A stretch of DNA of 64,000 nt from CAWIVJ01 sp963839525 (GTDB lineage: Bacteria > Cyanobacteriota > Vampirovibrionia > Gastranaerophilales > Gastranaerophilaceae): assembly GCA_963839525.1 (NCBI GenBank), contig CAWIVJ010000023.1, forward strand, positions 1-64,000. The letters run 5' to 3'. The position numbers and the translations under genes are program-made. The first letter of the stretch is position 1; every line of letters starts with the position of its first letter. Under the pieces are notes generated by a model. That model saw only the letters and a list, made by a program, of their open reading frames with translations, was not told the DNA's origin and did not search any database. This document shows, in pieces, positions 21,152 to 29,597 of this stretch.

Positions 21152-21772
21152 TTATACTTCAAAAATCTTGGCTGCGAACTTGTAATATTTATCATTAACA
21201 CTGCTCCAATTATCGTCAGGTAAGCTAAATACCACATTCGATTTCGGATAAGTTGTCTCTTTGCCGTAATAATCAGGGTCCGTTACAGATATGTCGGTAT
21301 ATTTACTCCCTTTAAAAGTAAAAGACATTTTTGTTTTATTTTTGAAATTGGAATAAATTTGTGCGTTTGTAATTTGAACAAATAAAATTGAATTCCCGTT
21401 TTCAATAATCTCTTTTTTGTCTAAACAATTATCTACATTAAGAAAAATATTTGAAACATCATTATTCAGGTATTGATAAGTATCTTCCTGTTTTACTGCA
21501 CCTAATTTTTGCCATCGTATTGTGTCATCAAGCAGAACATTTTCCGGCTGAAGTTTTGTCGGACAATCTTCAAGTATTCCAACTCTTGCCACGTCAAGAA
21601 TTTTGGCTTCTGAATTGTCCTCATATAGCATGTTTTTAGAAGTTAAAGCCCCAAATGTTTCTTTATCGTCTGACATTAACCGAATGAAATTCCCGTCATT
21701 TATATCTATACCTACAACACAAAATCCGCCGTGCTTATCGGACCTTGTCATAATAATAAGATCTTTATACAT
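21152..21772 (-). CDS. Putative dual OB-fold domain protein linked to DUF488
   Basis: A 206-residue protein starting MYKDLIIMTRSDKHGGFCVVGID, with IRLMSDDKE and beta-rich sequence throughout. It resembles small proteins annotated as dual OB-containing domain that occur beside DUF488 genes, but this match rests on memory of motifs only. OB folds bind nucleic acid, so a DNA or RNA-linked role for the operon is plausible. It is the first gene of the three-gene operon. Confidence 0.5.
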   Translation of the reverse strand: MYKDLIIMTRSDKHGGFCVVGIDINDGNFIRLMSDDKETFGALTSKNMLYEDNSEAKILDVARVGILEDCPTKLQPENVLLDDTIRWQKLGAVKQEDTYQYLNNDVSNIFLNVDNCLDKKEIIENGNSILFVQITNAQIYSNFKNKTKMSFTFKGSKYTDISVTDPDYYGKETTYPKSNVVFSLPDDNWSSVNDKYYKFAAKIFEV

Positions 21773-21838
21773 ATATTTCCTCGCCTCTTTTTGTATATTT
21801 ATATTTTTTATTATTTATGTCCAAACCGCAAGTCAGTA

Positions 21839-21884
21839 TTAATACGTAGGAATTTTCATGTAAGTAAAAATTCATACGTATTAA
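21839..21884. promoter_or_regulatory. Long inverted repeat upstream of the DUF488 operon
   Basis: 19-bp arms (21839-21857 and 21866-21884) with two mismatches and an 8-bp loop. No T-run follows on the minus strand, so it does not look like an intrinsic terminator. It may be an operator or attenuator between the 173-residue gene and the DUF488 operon. Confidence 0.45.
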
Positions 21885-21910
21885 ACCTTGGTATAAAAAT
21901 TCAGAAGTTT

Positions 21911-22432
21911 CTATTTGATTTTATTTAATTCTTCCAAAAATGCCTTGCGGTTATTATAAGCAGCCGACAATTCGTCAAACGACACAAGCTGTACTTCCCC
22001 ACTGTCAATACCCTCGACCATTGAATGAAGTTTGTCGCGTGTTTCTTTGATGTCTTTTTCTAACCCGAGAAAAGTCATTTCTTCAATGCAATGAGCCAAT
22101 ATTTCTTCATCAGAATAATGTTCGGCTGTAACAGCAGAAATCGTATAAGCAAGCCATTCTCCCCAATCATCCAGTTCAAGTGCCCATTTTGTTCCTGTAT
22201 TTTTGCAAATTCCATAAACATCAAACCAAATATTACCGTCAAATTCTGATAAAACTTTATCAATCATTATTTCAATATTTTTATCAGATTTTTTTGGAGT
22301 TTTATTTAAACAAGCATCAAATACATATTCGACATAGTAATAATCAAAATTGTCCGAATATAGCCCTCTTACAATCCTTGAAATTTTAGGTATTAATGCT
22401 CTGTAATTTTGAAAAAGGTCGTATAAAATCAT
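21911..22432 (-). CDS. Hypothetical acidic protein, 173 aa
   Basis: I do not recognise a family. The protein is acidic and helical, with no signal peptide or membrane segment. Notable blocks are YYYVEYVFDACLNK near 31, then WALELDDWGEWLAYTI near 83 and HCIEEMTFLGLEKDI near 113. A purine-rich stretch (aaaggtaaaagaaacac) precedes the start. It lies on the same strand as the DUF488 operon, 138 bp upstream of it, and is separated by a long inverted repeat. Intact and plausibly expressed. Confidence 0.6.
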   Translation of the reverse strand: MILYDLFQNYRALIPKISRIVRGLYSDNFDYYYVEYVFDACLNKTPKKSDKNIEIMIDKVLSEFDGNIWFDVYGICKNTGTKWALELDDWGEWLAYTISAVTAEHYSDEEILAHCIEEMTFLGLEKDIKETRDKLHSMVEGIDSGEVQLVSFDELSAAYNNRKAFLEELNKIK

Positions 22433-22554
22433 GTGTTTCTTTTACCTTTACAATTTTAATTTCATTTGAAAAGATTTTTTATTCTCATTTTTTATAATAA
22501 CTCTAAAATTCATATTTGGATACAATTTAACAATTTTGTTGTACAATTTTTAGT

Positions 22555-24275
22555 ATGAATGAAGTTATTTCTACACAAAAATTCCAAATGCATTCCAATT
22601 TGGAAGAATTGCTCGAAAAAATCAGAAAAGTTATTGTGGACAAAAATGGCTGGATTGAACGTAAAGAAATTTGTAATGTTTTGAATTTGCCTTTAAATAC
22701 CCAGCTTATTGAAGATATGCGAAATTCCAAAATAGGTCAGCTTTTGTATAATTACATTCGTCGCGAAGATTTCGTTTACCAAAAAGTTCAGCTCGACCCT
22801 GAAGATAAATATCAATATGAAATTTGGATTTGTGCAGACTGTAGGGCGGAATTGCCATTCCGCCGACATGAGGTTGATTTGAATGAAATCTTGCAAAAAC
22901 TTCATGGTGAAAATTATACTATCGCTGAAAGCAAACAAAAAGTGTCTAAGCGGGTGGCGAAGCCGCCCGAAATTGAAGAAGAAAATGACGGCGACAACGA
23001 AAATTTAAATAAAATTACGGATTTAATAAATCAAGGCGAAAACCTTTTCATTACCGGCTACGCCGGCACCGGAAAAAGCTACATCCTGAACAAATTAAAA
23101 AAGAAATTTCAAATTGACGTAACAAGCACAACAGGGCTTGCAGCAGTAAATGTTCAAGGACAGACAATTCATTCTTGGGCAGGTATCGGGATTTGCAATA
23201 AGCCTGTTAAAGATGTTATTGAAAAGATTTTGCAGCGTACAAAGCTCAAAAAGCAGATTAGCGAGTGCAAAATTTTGGCAATTGATGAAATTTCAATGCT
23301 TGATGCGAAAACTTTTGATTATATTGACGAAGTTTTGAGAACATGCGTGACGGAAGCAAGCCTTTCGGTGGAATTCAGGTTTTGCTTTTTGGAGATTTTT
23401 TTCAGCTTCCGCCTGTTGAAAAAGAAAGCGGGTTTTGTTTTAACAGCAAAACTTGGCAAGCACTGGATTTAAAAACAATTTTCTTAGAAAAAATTTATCG
23501 TCAAAGTGATGAACAATTTATTAAATCTTTGAATAATTTAAGATTAAATCAATTAACAGACGATGATGTAAGGCTTTTTTATGACAGAGAAGTAAATTAC
23601 AATACGTACGAATCTGATATTTTGCATATTTTCAGCACAAATCAAGAAGCTGATAATTATAATACATTTAAATTCAACTCTGTTAAAAAGCATTTGTTTA
23701 TTTTTAATTCGACTGATAAAATACATCGAAAACGAACAGTAATTGAAGTTGATAAAAATAATTTGGATGAAAGATTGACAAAATTTGACTTGCTGACATT
23801 GGAAACTTTTGAAAAGAGCTGCAAAGCGCCTTCGGCGCTTGAATTAAAAGAAGGCTGCCGCGTAATGCTTTTAAAAAACTTGAACTTTAACAAAGGATTA
23901 ATAAACGGTGCCTGCGGCACCGTACTTGAACTCAAAAAGTCAGAAGATGAAGAAATTATTTTAGTTCAATTTGACAACGGAGTAGAAGAAATTATCGCAA
24001 AACACACATTTGAAGCATATCGAGACGGCGAAGTTGTTGTAAGTCGTGAACAGTATCCACTAAGACTTGCGTATGGAATTACAATTCACAAATCACAAGG
24101 AATGACGCTGGACAAATTAATTGTGGATTGCAACAGAATTTTTGAATGCGGACAGGTTTATGTCGCACTCAGTCGGATAAAAAGTCTTGACGGGCTTTAC
24201 TTAAAGTCATTTAACCCGAAAAAAGTATGGGCAAATGAAGAAGTTCTTAATTTTTATCAATCTGTTAAAAATTAA
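22555..24275 (+). pseudogene. Pif1-like (superfamily 1B) helicase, one-base frameshift
   Basis: Two overlapping frames (22555-23472 and 23343-24275) make one helicase of about 573 residues if a single missing base near 23341 is restored. The first frame has an N-terminal domain of about 140 residues, then Walker A GYAGTGKSY, AAVNVQGQTIHSW and the Walker B-type AIDEISMLD. The second has LLFGDFFQLPPV, EKIYRQSDEQFI, RVMLLKNLNFNKGLINGACG and the C-terminal AYGITIHKSQGMTLD and VYVALSRI motifs. All main Pif1 motifs are present, so the break is recent or a sequence error. Confidence 0.85.
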
Positions 24276-25261
24276 ATCTTATACTTTCTGTAAAATCCGC
24301 CGTTCATATCTTGATACCCCATTGATTTGCAGGACACATAAATCTCGACCATATTTTGATGCAAACTTTCAAATGTCGGATAAATATTGAACAATTCTTT
24401 CTGCAAAAATTCAAAATAAGGGCTGTCTTCAGAAGTTTCATACAGCTTTTTGTTTCGTTTAACCAAATAATCAAAAACCTCATCCGTTCCAATTTTATTG
24501 CTTTTGAAAGAGTTACAGGATTTGTGTGCGGGAATCAAATTCCAAATGTCATCCGAATACAAATAATTGAATGGGATAAAATGGTCTAAGCTGAAATCTT
24601 CCCGTCCACGATTTTTTAAAGGCTGACCGCATACACAGCAATATTTGCAGTACAGCGGCGAATTTTTATCCGTAAAAATCCTTTTAAATTTAGGTAAATC
24701 TCTCTTTGGCTCTTCGCCGGAAATTTTATGTAAAAGATTCGGTGCAGTATTGTATTTTTCTAAAAATCTGACAAGTGCTAGCAAAACAATGTCTTTTGTA
24801 ATATCTTTCATATTTCTGTCGTTCAAAAGAGCGTAAAACTTAGGAGTGAGTTCAATATATTTTTCTCTTAGAGAATATTTAAAAAAAGTGTTTTCACCGT
24901 TTATTTTTGATAAATTATCCGTTGGCTCAAAACAAGAAAGCGGGCAGGCGAAGAATGTTCTTAGATTTTGTTTGCAAAGAAAATCAAAATCTTTTTCGCA
25001 GAGGTAGCTTAAGCGATTTTCTTCGCTGTAATCGATAATATTTTGAATAACTTTAGGAATTTTTCCGCTTGCACGTTCAACAATTTTAAACCGCACTGCC
25101 ATATTGAAATAAAATGGGATTACGAATCGGAGTAATTCTTCAAAAGAGTAGCGTTTTTGCCCGTTAAACGAGTAAATAATCGATAATGCGACAAGATATT
25201 TGTACGACGAATTGTTGGATGATGATACAAGATATTTTAACTTTGGCAGTAATTTTTGCAT
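24272..25261 (-). CDS. HNH endonuclease family protein
   Basis: A 329-residue protein. The C-terminal HNH fold is clear: CCVCGQPLKNRG, then the catalytic block DHFIPFNYLYSDDIWNLIP and HKSCNSFK. CxxC pairs likely hold zinc. The N-terminal 180 residues are helical and not recognised (FEELLRFVIPFYFNMA). The stop overlaps the convergent helicase stop by 4 bp. Stand-alone HNH proteins of this layout are frequent in defence islands, but a defence role here is only inferred from the neighbours. Confidence 0.8.
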   Translation of the reverse strand: MQKLLPKLKYLVSSSNNSSYKYLVALSIIYSFNGQKRYSFEELLRFVIPFYFNMAVRFKIVERASGKIPKVIQNIIDYSEENRLSYLCEKDFDFLCKQNLRTFFACPLSCFEPTDNLSKINGENTFFKYSLREKYIELTPKFYALLNDRNMKDITKDIVLLALVRFLEKYNTAPNLLHKISGEEPKRDLPKFKRIFTDKNSPLYCKYCCVCGQPLKNRGREDFSLDHFIPFNYLYSDDIWNLIPAHKSCNSFKSNKIGTDEVFDYLVKRNKKLYETSEDSPYFEFLQKELFNIYPTFESLHQNMVEIYVSCKSMGYQDMNGGFYRKYKI

Positions 25262-25517
25262 GTCCTAATTATGTTTTGTAACCGCCTGAAAGTCAATAAA
25301 TTTTAATAAAAATTTATAACTTAAAAAAGCGAAGAGGTAAAATTTTCTATTTAAAATAAAATACGAAGAAGTTGCACTATTACTAAATTTGAGGTTAGTG
25401 GAATATTGTTCCGCTAACCTCTTTTTTCTATGCAAAATTTCTCCCTAAAATACTTGACTTTAGAGACTAGTAGAGCGATAGATGTACTGTGACTACAAGC
25501 ATAGAGAGGGTTACAGC
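25262..25517. other. Intergenic region with orphan terminator
   Basis: 256 bp between divergent genes. It holds a strong hairpin terminator on the plus strand with no upstream plus-strand gene within 900 bp, and TTGACT (25454-25459) that may be the -35 box for the DUF2924 gene. A short untranslated RNA ending at the terminator is possible. Confidence 0.4.
25391..25427 (+). terminator. Rho-independent terminator
   Basis: 13-bp stem (25391-25403 with 25409-25421, one G-U pair), 5-nt loop, followed by TTTTTT. Confidence 0.8.
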
Positions 25518-25958
25518 ATGATTAAGGACGGAATTAAAGAACTAAAATTATTATCCAGAGATGATTTAATTAAACTTTGGTACAAGTATTTTGATGAAGA
25601 ACCGCCCAATGGCACAAAAAATGAAACTTTAATCAAGCATATAGCTTGGCAAATTCAAGTCAAAAAGTATGGTGGATATTCATCTGAAACATTAAAACAA
25701 TTGGAAAAACTTACTCAAAAATTAAATAATAAGTCCGAAATAAATGAATCCGATGTAAAAAATTCTTCAAGGCAAATTCTGGAAATAAAACCCGGAACAA
25801 AATTGATTAGAGAATTTAAAGGTAAAAAACACGAAGCAACCGCTTTAGAAAAAGGCTTCCGTTACAACGGTAAAAGTTATAAAAGCCTGTCTGCGATAGC
25901 AAACGAAATAACAGGAACTCGTTGGAACGGTAAGAAATTTTTCGGAGTTAACAAATGA
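25518..25958 (+). CDS. DUF2924 family protein, partner of large serine recombinase
   Basis: A 146-residue protein from the ATG at 25518, preferred over the one at 25482 because AGAGAGGG lies 7 bp upstream. The C-terminus has the DUF2924 signature: PGTKLIREFKGKKHEATAL, then FRYNGKSYKSLSAIANEITG and RWNGKKFFG. DUF2924 genes sit directly before large serine recombinases in many integrated elements. Here the stop overlaps the recombinase start by 4 bp (ATGA). It may be a DNA-binding or directionality partner, which is not established. Confidence 0.85.
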   Translation: MIKDGIKELKLLSRDDLIKLWYKYFDEEPPNGTKNETLIKHIAWQIQVKKYGGYSSETLKQLEKLTQKLNNKSEINESDVKNSSRQILEIKPGTKLIREFKGKKHEATALEKGFRYNGKSYKSLSAIANEITGTRWNGKKFFGVNK

Positions 25959-27607
25959 AAAATACAAAAAAAATTAAATGCGCAATTTACACAAGAAAAT
26001 CCTGCGAGGAAGGCTTAGAGCAGGATTTTAACTCGCTTGACGCACAACGAGAAGCCTGTGAAGCTTATATTAAGTCACAGCAACACGAAGGTTGGGTTCT
26101 TATTGAAAAACATTACGATGACGGCGGATTTTCTGGCGGAACATTGGAACGTTCCGGAGTCAAAGAACTTTTTAAAGACATTGAATCGGGCGAAGTTGAT
26201 ACAGTCGTCGTTTACAAGGTAGACAGGTTAACTCGTTCTCTTATGGATTTTGCCAAGATTGTTGAACTTTTTGATAAACAAGAAACTTCATTTGTTTCGA
26301 TTACACAGCAATTCAACACCACAACATCAATGGGAAGATTGACTTTAAACATTCTGCTTTCATTTGCACAATTTGAGCGCGAAGTCACAGGAGAGAGAAT
26401 CCGTGATAAATTTGCAGCCTCTAAGAAAAAAGGGATGTGGATGGGAGGCAGAGTTCCGTTTGGATACGAAATAGCAGAGAAAAAACTTGTAATTGAAAAG
26501 AATTTTGCATCAGTTATAAAAATAATTTATGATAAATATCTTGAACTCAAAAGTGTACATAAACTTAAAACTTATTTGGATGAAAGCAATATCAGGTCAA
26601 AATCCGGTAAAGTTTTTTCAAAAGGGAATTTATACAAGATTCTTTCAAACAAAATTTATATTGGCTTAATCAGGCACAAAAATAATGTTTATAACGGAGA
26701 ACATAAACAAATAATAGATTTTGAAACATTTGAGAAAGTGCAAAAAATAATTGAACAAAACAGAAATAACAATAAAAATTGTATAACTGCCAAATCCCCG
26801 TCACTTTTAGCCGGAAAACTTTTTGATGATAAAGGTAATAAAATGACGCCTTCTCATAGTAATAAGCAGGGAAAACGTTATCGCTACTATGTTAGTCAGG
26901 CAATAATTCAAGGTGAACGAAATAACGCCGGCTCTGTTGATAAAATCCCGTCAGGTGAGATTGAAAACCTCGTTCAAAGCGAGATTCAAAACTTTTTACG
27001 CAATAAAACAAATCTTTATAAATACACCGGCAATTACAATATCCAAGAGCAAAAAGAATTATTTAAAAAAATGAATGAAATTAAATTGTCTAATATTCAA
27101 ATCCGCTCTGTCCTATCAAAAGTAAATTTGAATAAAACTAATGTGGAAATATTTCTTTGCGAGAATGGAATTGAAAGATTTTTGGAAAGTTTGATTTATT
27201 CAAAAGAATATTTAAAAGAGGCCTCAATTAATTCAGATACAACTATCTCAATACAGAAAGACATTAAAATATTCCGAACTCCAAGACAGGGGAGCGTTTT
27301 AATTATTAATGGCGGAAATAAAATTAGAAACATTGATCTGATTTTAATTAATGCAATCGTAAAAAGTTATCGCTGGAACAAAATGTTGAAAACGGGAGAA
27401 GTTGAAAAAATAAAAGGCATCGAAAAATTGGAATCTAACTACTGTTTAGACCATATTAAAAGAACCGTAAGATTTAATATTTTATCACCGAGAATTGTTG
27501 AAAGTATTTTGAATGGAACTCAACCGACGGATCTAAGCTTGCAGAAGTTGTACAAAATAAAAACATTAGATTGGCATGAACAGGAAAAAATACTGAATTT
27601 TGTATAA
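25955..27607 (+). CDS. Large serine recombinase / site-specific integrase
   Basis: A 550-residue protein. The resolvase domain (about 8-155) has the catalytic serine in AIYTRKS, then DGGFSGGTLERSG, VVVYKVDRLTRSL and the FAQFEREVTGERIRDKFAASK helix. The recombinase domain follows (GGRVPFGYEI, SNKIYIGLIRHKNNVYNG). The segment SLLAGKLFDDKGNKMTPSH replaces the usual cysteine-rich ribbon. This subtype is the one that pairs with DUF2924. It is intact and lies 230 bp from tRNA-Ala, a typical border of an integrated element, though attachment sites were not identified. Confidence 0.92.
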   Translation: MKNTKKIKCAIYTRKSCEEGLEQDFNSLDAQREACEAYIKSQQHEGWVLIEKHYDDGGFSGGTLERSGVKELFKDIESGEVDTVVVYKVDRLTRSLMDFAKIVELFDKQETSFVSITQQFNTTTSMGRLTLNILLSFAQFEREVTGERIRDKFAASKKKGMWMGGRVPFGYEIAEKKLVIEKNFASVIKIIYDKYLELKSVHKLKTYLDESNIRSKSGKVFSKGNLYKILSNKIYIGLIRHKNNVYNGEHKQIIDFETFEKVQKIIEQNRNNNKNCITAKSPSLLAGKLFDDKGNKMTPSHSNKQGKRYRYYVSQAIIQGERNNAGSVDKIPSGEIENLVQSEIQNFLRNKTNLYKYTGNYNIQEQKELFKKMNEIKLSNIQIRSVLSKVNLNKTNVEIFLCENGIERFLESLIYSKEYLKEASINSDTTISIQKDIKIFRTPRQGSVLIINGGNKIRNIDLILINAIVKSYRWNKMLKTGEVEKIKGIEKLESNYCLDHIKRTVRFNILSPRIVESILNGTQPTDLSLQKLYKIKTLDWHEQEKILNFV

Positions 27608-27621
27608 AAACCTTTCAAAGC

Positions 27622-27647
27622 AGTGCCATTTGGGCACTTTATTTTTT
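27622..27647 (+). terminator. Rho-independent terminator of recombinase gene
   Basis: AGTGCC (27622-27627) pairs with GGCACT (27633-27638), followed by a T-rich run. Confidence 0.75.
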
Positions 27648-27795
27648 GCTTTATTTCAAGCAGGGTGTCACAAAAAAATCAAAAAGAGAAATTCAATAAA
27701 ATAATTTTAAGAATCAGGTTGAGAGTCTTTCTCTATGACACTCTGAAAATTAGCAAACCAGCAAAGACAGCAGCGTGTGGCTATATTCGCAAAAT

Positions 27796-27836
27796 AAAAC
27801 CCCGAAACGCTTTCTATGAAGCTGTTTCGAGGTTTT
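27796..27836 (-). terminator. Terminator of tRNA-Ala transcript
   Basis: 13-bp stem (27824-27836 with 27796-27808, one wobble pair), followed on the minus strand by a T-rich run. It begins right after the tRNA CCA end. Confidence 0.75.
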
Positions 27837-27837
27837 A

Positions 27838-27913
27838 TGGTGGAGGATAGGAGATTCGAACTCCTGACCCCCTGCGTGCAAAGCAGGTGCTCTACCAGCT
27901 GAGCTAATCCCCC
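27838..27913 (-). tRNA. tRNA-Ala (TGC)
   Basis: A 76-nt cloverleaf with acceptor GGGGGAT pairing with ATCCTCC, a D-arm GCTCAGCTGGTAGAGC, anticodon loop CTTTGCA (anticodon TGC), a T-arm containing GTTCGAATC, and an encoded CCA end. Confidence 0.95.
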
Positions 27914-28042
27914 ACGTTTGATATTCTGTTATCAATTTTGTTATAAGGTAAAATTACATTTACCTTCTTCAGCTGGTAGAGCCAAATTTAACTTGGTTCG
28001 ACCTTCGGTCTCCCGGGGCAGCTGAGCTAATCCCCCACGTTT
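27914..28042 (-). pseudogene. Degraded tRNA-Ala duplicate and leader
   Basis: The first 18 nt of tRNA-Ala and about 50 nt of its leader recur at about 28019-28075. The copy then runs into unrelated sequence instead of the rest of the tRNA. A D-arm-like stretch (cagctggtagagc) lies in the opposite orientation at about 27970-27982. It looks like a tRNA gene rearranged by integration or recombination, lying between the promoter and the intact tRNA. Confidence 0.6.
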
Positions 28043-28099
28043 GGTATTCTGTTATCAATTTTGTTACAAGATGAAATTACAATTGATCCTGTACTCCTT

Positions 28100-28127
28100 A
28101 TTATACGTGCTGATTTTTTTTTGTAAA
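28100..28127 (-). promoter_or_regulatory. Promoter of the tRNA-Ala transcript
   Basis: TTTACA (28122-28127), a 16-bp spacer and a perfect TATAAT (28100-28105), reading towards the duplicated leader and tRNA-Ala. Confidence 0.65.
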
Positions 28128-28133
28128 TACTTT

Positions 28134-28490
28134 TTATAAAAATTCTGTGAGAGTTTTCTCTATTTCGTTTAATCTGGTTTTGTCGTTTTTATACCACCAG
28201 CCGATTAAAGCTTCAAAAGCTGTTGCCATCCTATACTCAGCTTGATTTGATTTCCTTGCGACAGGGACAGGCAAGTTACGGCTTCTTCTCATTATTTCAA
28301 GCTCCTTTTCCGTCAATTTATCCTGAATTCTTATCAAAAACTCTTGTTGCATAGCTGCATTTACTTTTTCTGTCGTAATTCTATGTAAATCTTTTGCATT
28401 TTGGGTTTTTAAAATTGTAATTTCTCTTACGAAAAGTTCCCAAACAGCATCGCCTAAATATGCGTAATTTCTTAAATTCATTTCTTCCAT
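28134..28490 (-). CDS. mrnC: Mini-ribonuclease III
   Basis: A 118-residue protein with the RNase III catalytic fold but no double-stranded RNA-binding domain, the hallmark of Mini-III, which matures 23S rRNA ends in Bacillus. The signature YLGDAVWELFVRE carries the catalytic Asp, and AEYRMATAFEALIGWWY carries the second acidic site. The length matches the family. Translation may start at 28490 or three codons later, where GGAAG precedes ATG. The family is found mainly in Firmicutes and Cyanobacteria, which helps place the organism. Confidence 0.9.
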   Translation of the reverse strand: MEEMNLRNYAYLGDAVWELFVREITILKTQNAKDLHRITTEKVNAAMQQEFLIRIQDKLTEKELEIMRRSRNLPVPVARKSNQAEYRMATAFEALIGWWYKNDKTRLNEIEKTLTEFL

Positions 28491-28612
28491 TTTTTTATAT
28501 TAACATGAAATTTTTTAAACCACTTTTAAGCATAAGAGCAGGTTGAAAAAAAAAAATTTAGCAGTAAAATCAAAAAGTCCTGAAATGTTGTTTAAAAAAA
28601 TTAGGAGGTTTT

Positions 28613-29185
28613 ATGAGAAAACAAATTATCACATTAGCAATATGTTTAGCATTAAGTTCGACATATACTTTAGCTCAAGAATCAGGAAATACAGAAAAAA
28701 CTGTTCCTCAAGCAAAAGCATTCGAGTTAACACGTAAAGAGCAAACCAGAAAATGCTTTAAAGAAAAAATGTCTAAAAAGAGAGAAAATTTGTACAAAAC
28801 CCTTGGACTTTCTGTTGAACAAAGAGAAAAAGTTAAAGAATTACGCAAAAAGAACAGAGGAAAAGCAAAGCCGTTAATAAACAATTTACATCAACAAAAA
28901 ATCAAATTATATGAATTAAAAACCCAAAAAGCCTCTAAAATTGAAATTTGCAAACAAAAACATAAGGTTAATTTGGCTCAAAAAGCCCTAAGGGACTATT
29001 TTAGAGAAGTTGATAAAAGTTTTAAAGCTATTTTAACAGAAGAGCAATTATTAAAGTTTCGAAAAATAAAAGAGCAGAGAAGGGATGAAATAAGAAAACG
29101 TTATCCTTATTCTCGTAAAGGATTCCCAAATAAACCTATGAAACAGCCTTTTAATCAAGATTGTCCTACTTGTAAAGTAAAATAA
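28613..29185 (+). CDS. Spy/CpxP-like periplasmic protein
   Basis: A 190-residue protein with a clear signal peptide (residues 1-21, cleavage after TYTLA). The mature part is highly basic and helical, with LGLSVEQREKVKEL and FKAILTEEQLLKFRKIKEQR, which recall the LTxxQ repeats of Spy/CpxP chaperones and heavy-metal sensor proteins. GGAGG lies 7 bp before the ATG. It stands alone with its own terminator. Function as a periplasmic chaperone or stress sensor is inferred from the fold only. Confidence 0.7.
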   Translation: MRKQIITLAICLALSSTYTLAQESGNTEKTVPQAKAFELTRKEQTRKCFKEKMSKKRENLYKTLGLSVEQREKVKELRKKNRGKAKPLINNLHQQKIKLYELKTQKASKIEICKQKHKVNLAQKALRDYFREVDKSFKAILTEEQLLKFRKIKEQRRDEIRKRYPYSRKGFPNKPMKQPFNQDCPTCKVK

Positions 29186-29200
29186 ATTTATAATTGTGGT

Positions 29201-29244
29201 AAAAGCGGAAAGGATTTTGATAAATCAAAATCCTTTCCGCTTTT
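29201..29244 (+). terminator. Rho-independent terminator
   Basis: Perfect 20-bp stem with a TAAA loop ending in TTTT. It is symmetrical enough to work in both directions. Confidence 0.8.
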
Positions 29245-29312
29245 ATACTTTTTTTAATGTAACTTGAATTCAAATTAATGCAAAAAAGCAAATTTTTTTG
29301 TATAATTATATT

Positions 29313-29597
29313 ATGAATATTTTTAAAACTTTTGAAATATTTTTAAGAGAACCGCTGAGTATACTCAAAGAGAGGTTTATTCAGATTGTAAATGTTAATT
29401 CAACTCTTGTAACAAAGGCGAGTGTAGATGTTGATTTTCTTGATAATAAAACTCAAATAACTGTTATTAATAGTGAAAAAATGTATAATTTGCTTAAAAC
29501 TGTTCAATATAGAAAAAAAGAAAAAGCAGCTAAAAAATCACTTGCGCAAGTTGAGAAAAAACAGATTGTCCTCGGACAATTGTTTGGAAGAATTTAA
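29313..29597 (+). CDS. Hypothetical protein upstream of engB, 94 aa
   Basis: I do not recognise a family. It starts at MNIFKTFEIF; an upstream TTG in the same frame overlaps a TATAAT box (29301-29306) and is less likely to be the start. There is a short leader and no clear ribosome binding site. The middle is mixed alpha/beta and the tail is basic (YRKKEKAAKKSLAQVEKK). The stop abuts the engB start with no gap, so the genes are co-translated. The context suggests a role near ribosomes, as an inference. Confidence 0.6.
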   Translation: MNIFKTFEIFLREPLSILKERFIQIVNVNSTLVTKASVDVDFLDNKTQITVINSEKMYNLLKTVQYRKKEKAAKKSLAQVEKKQIVLGQLFGRI

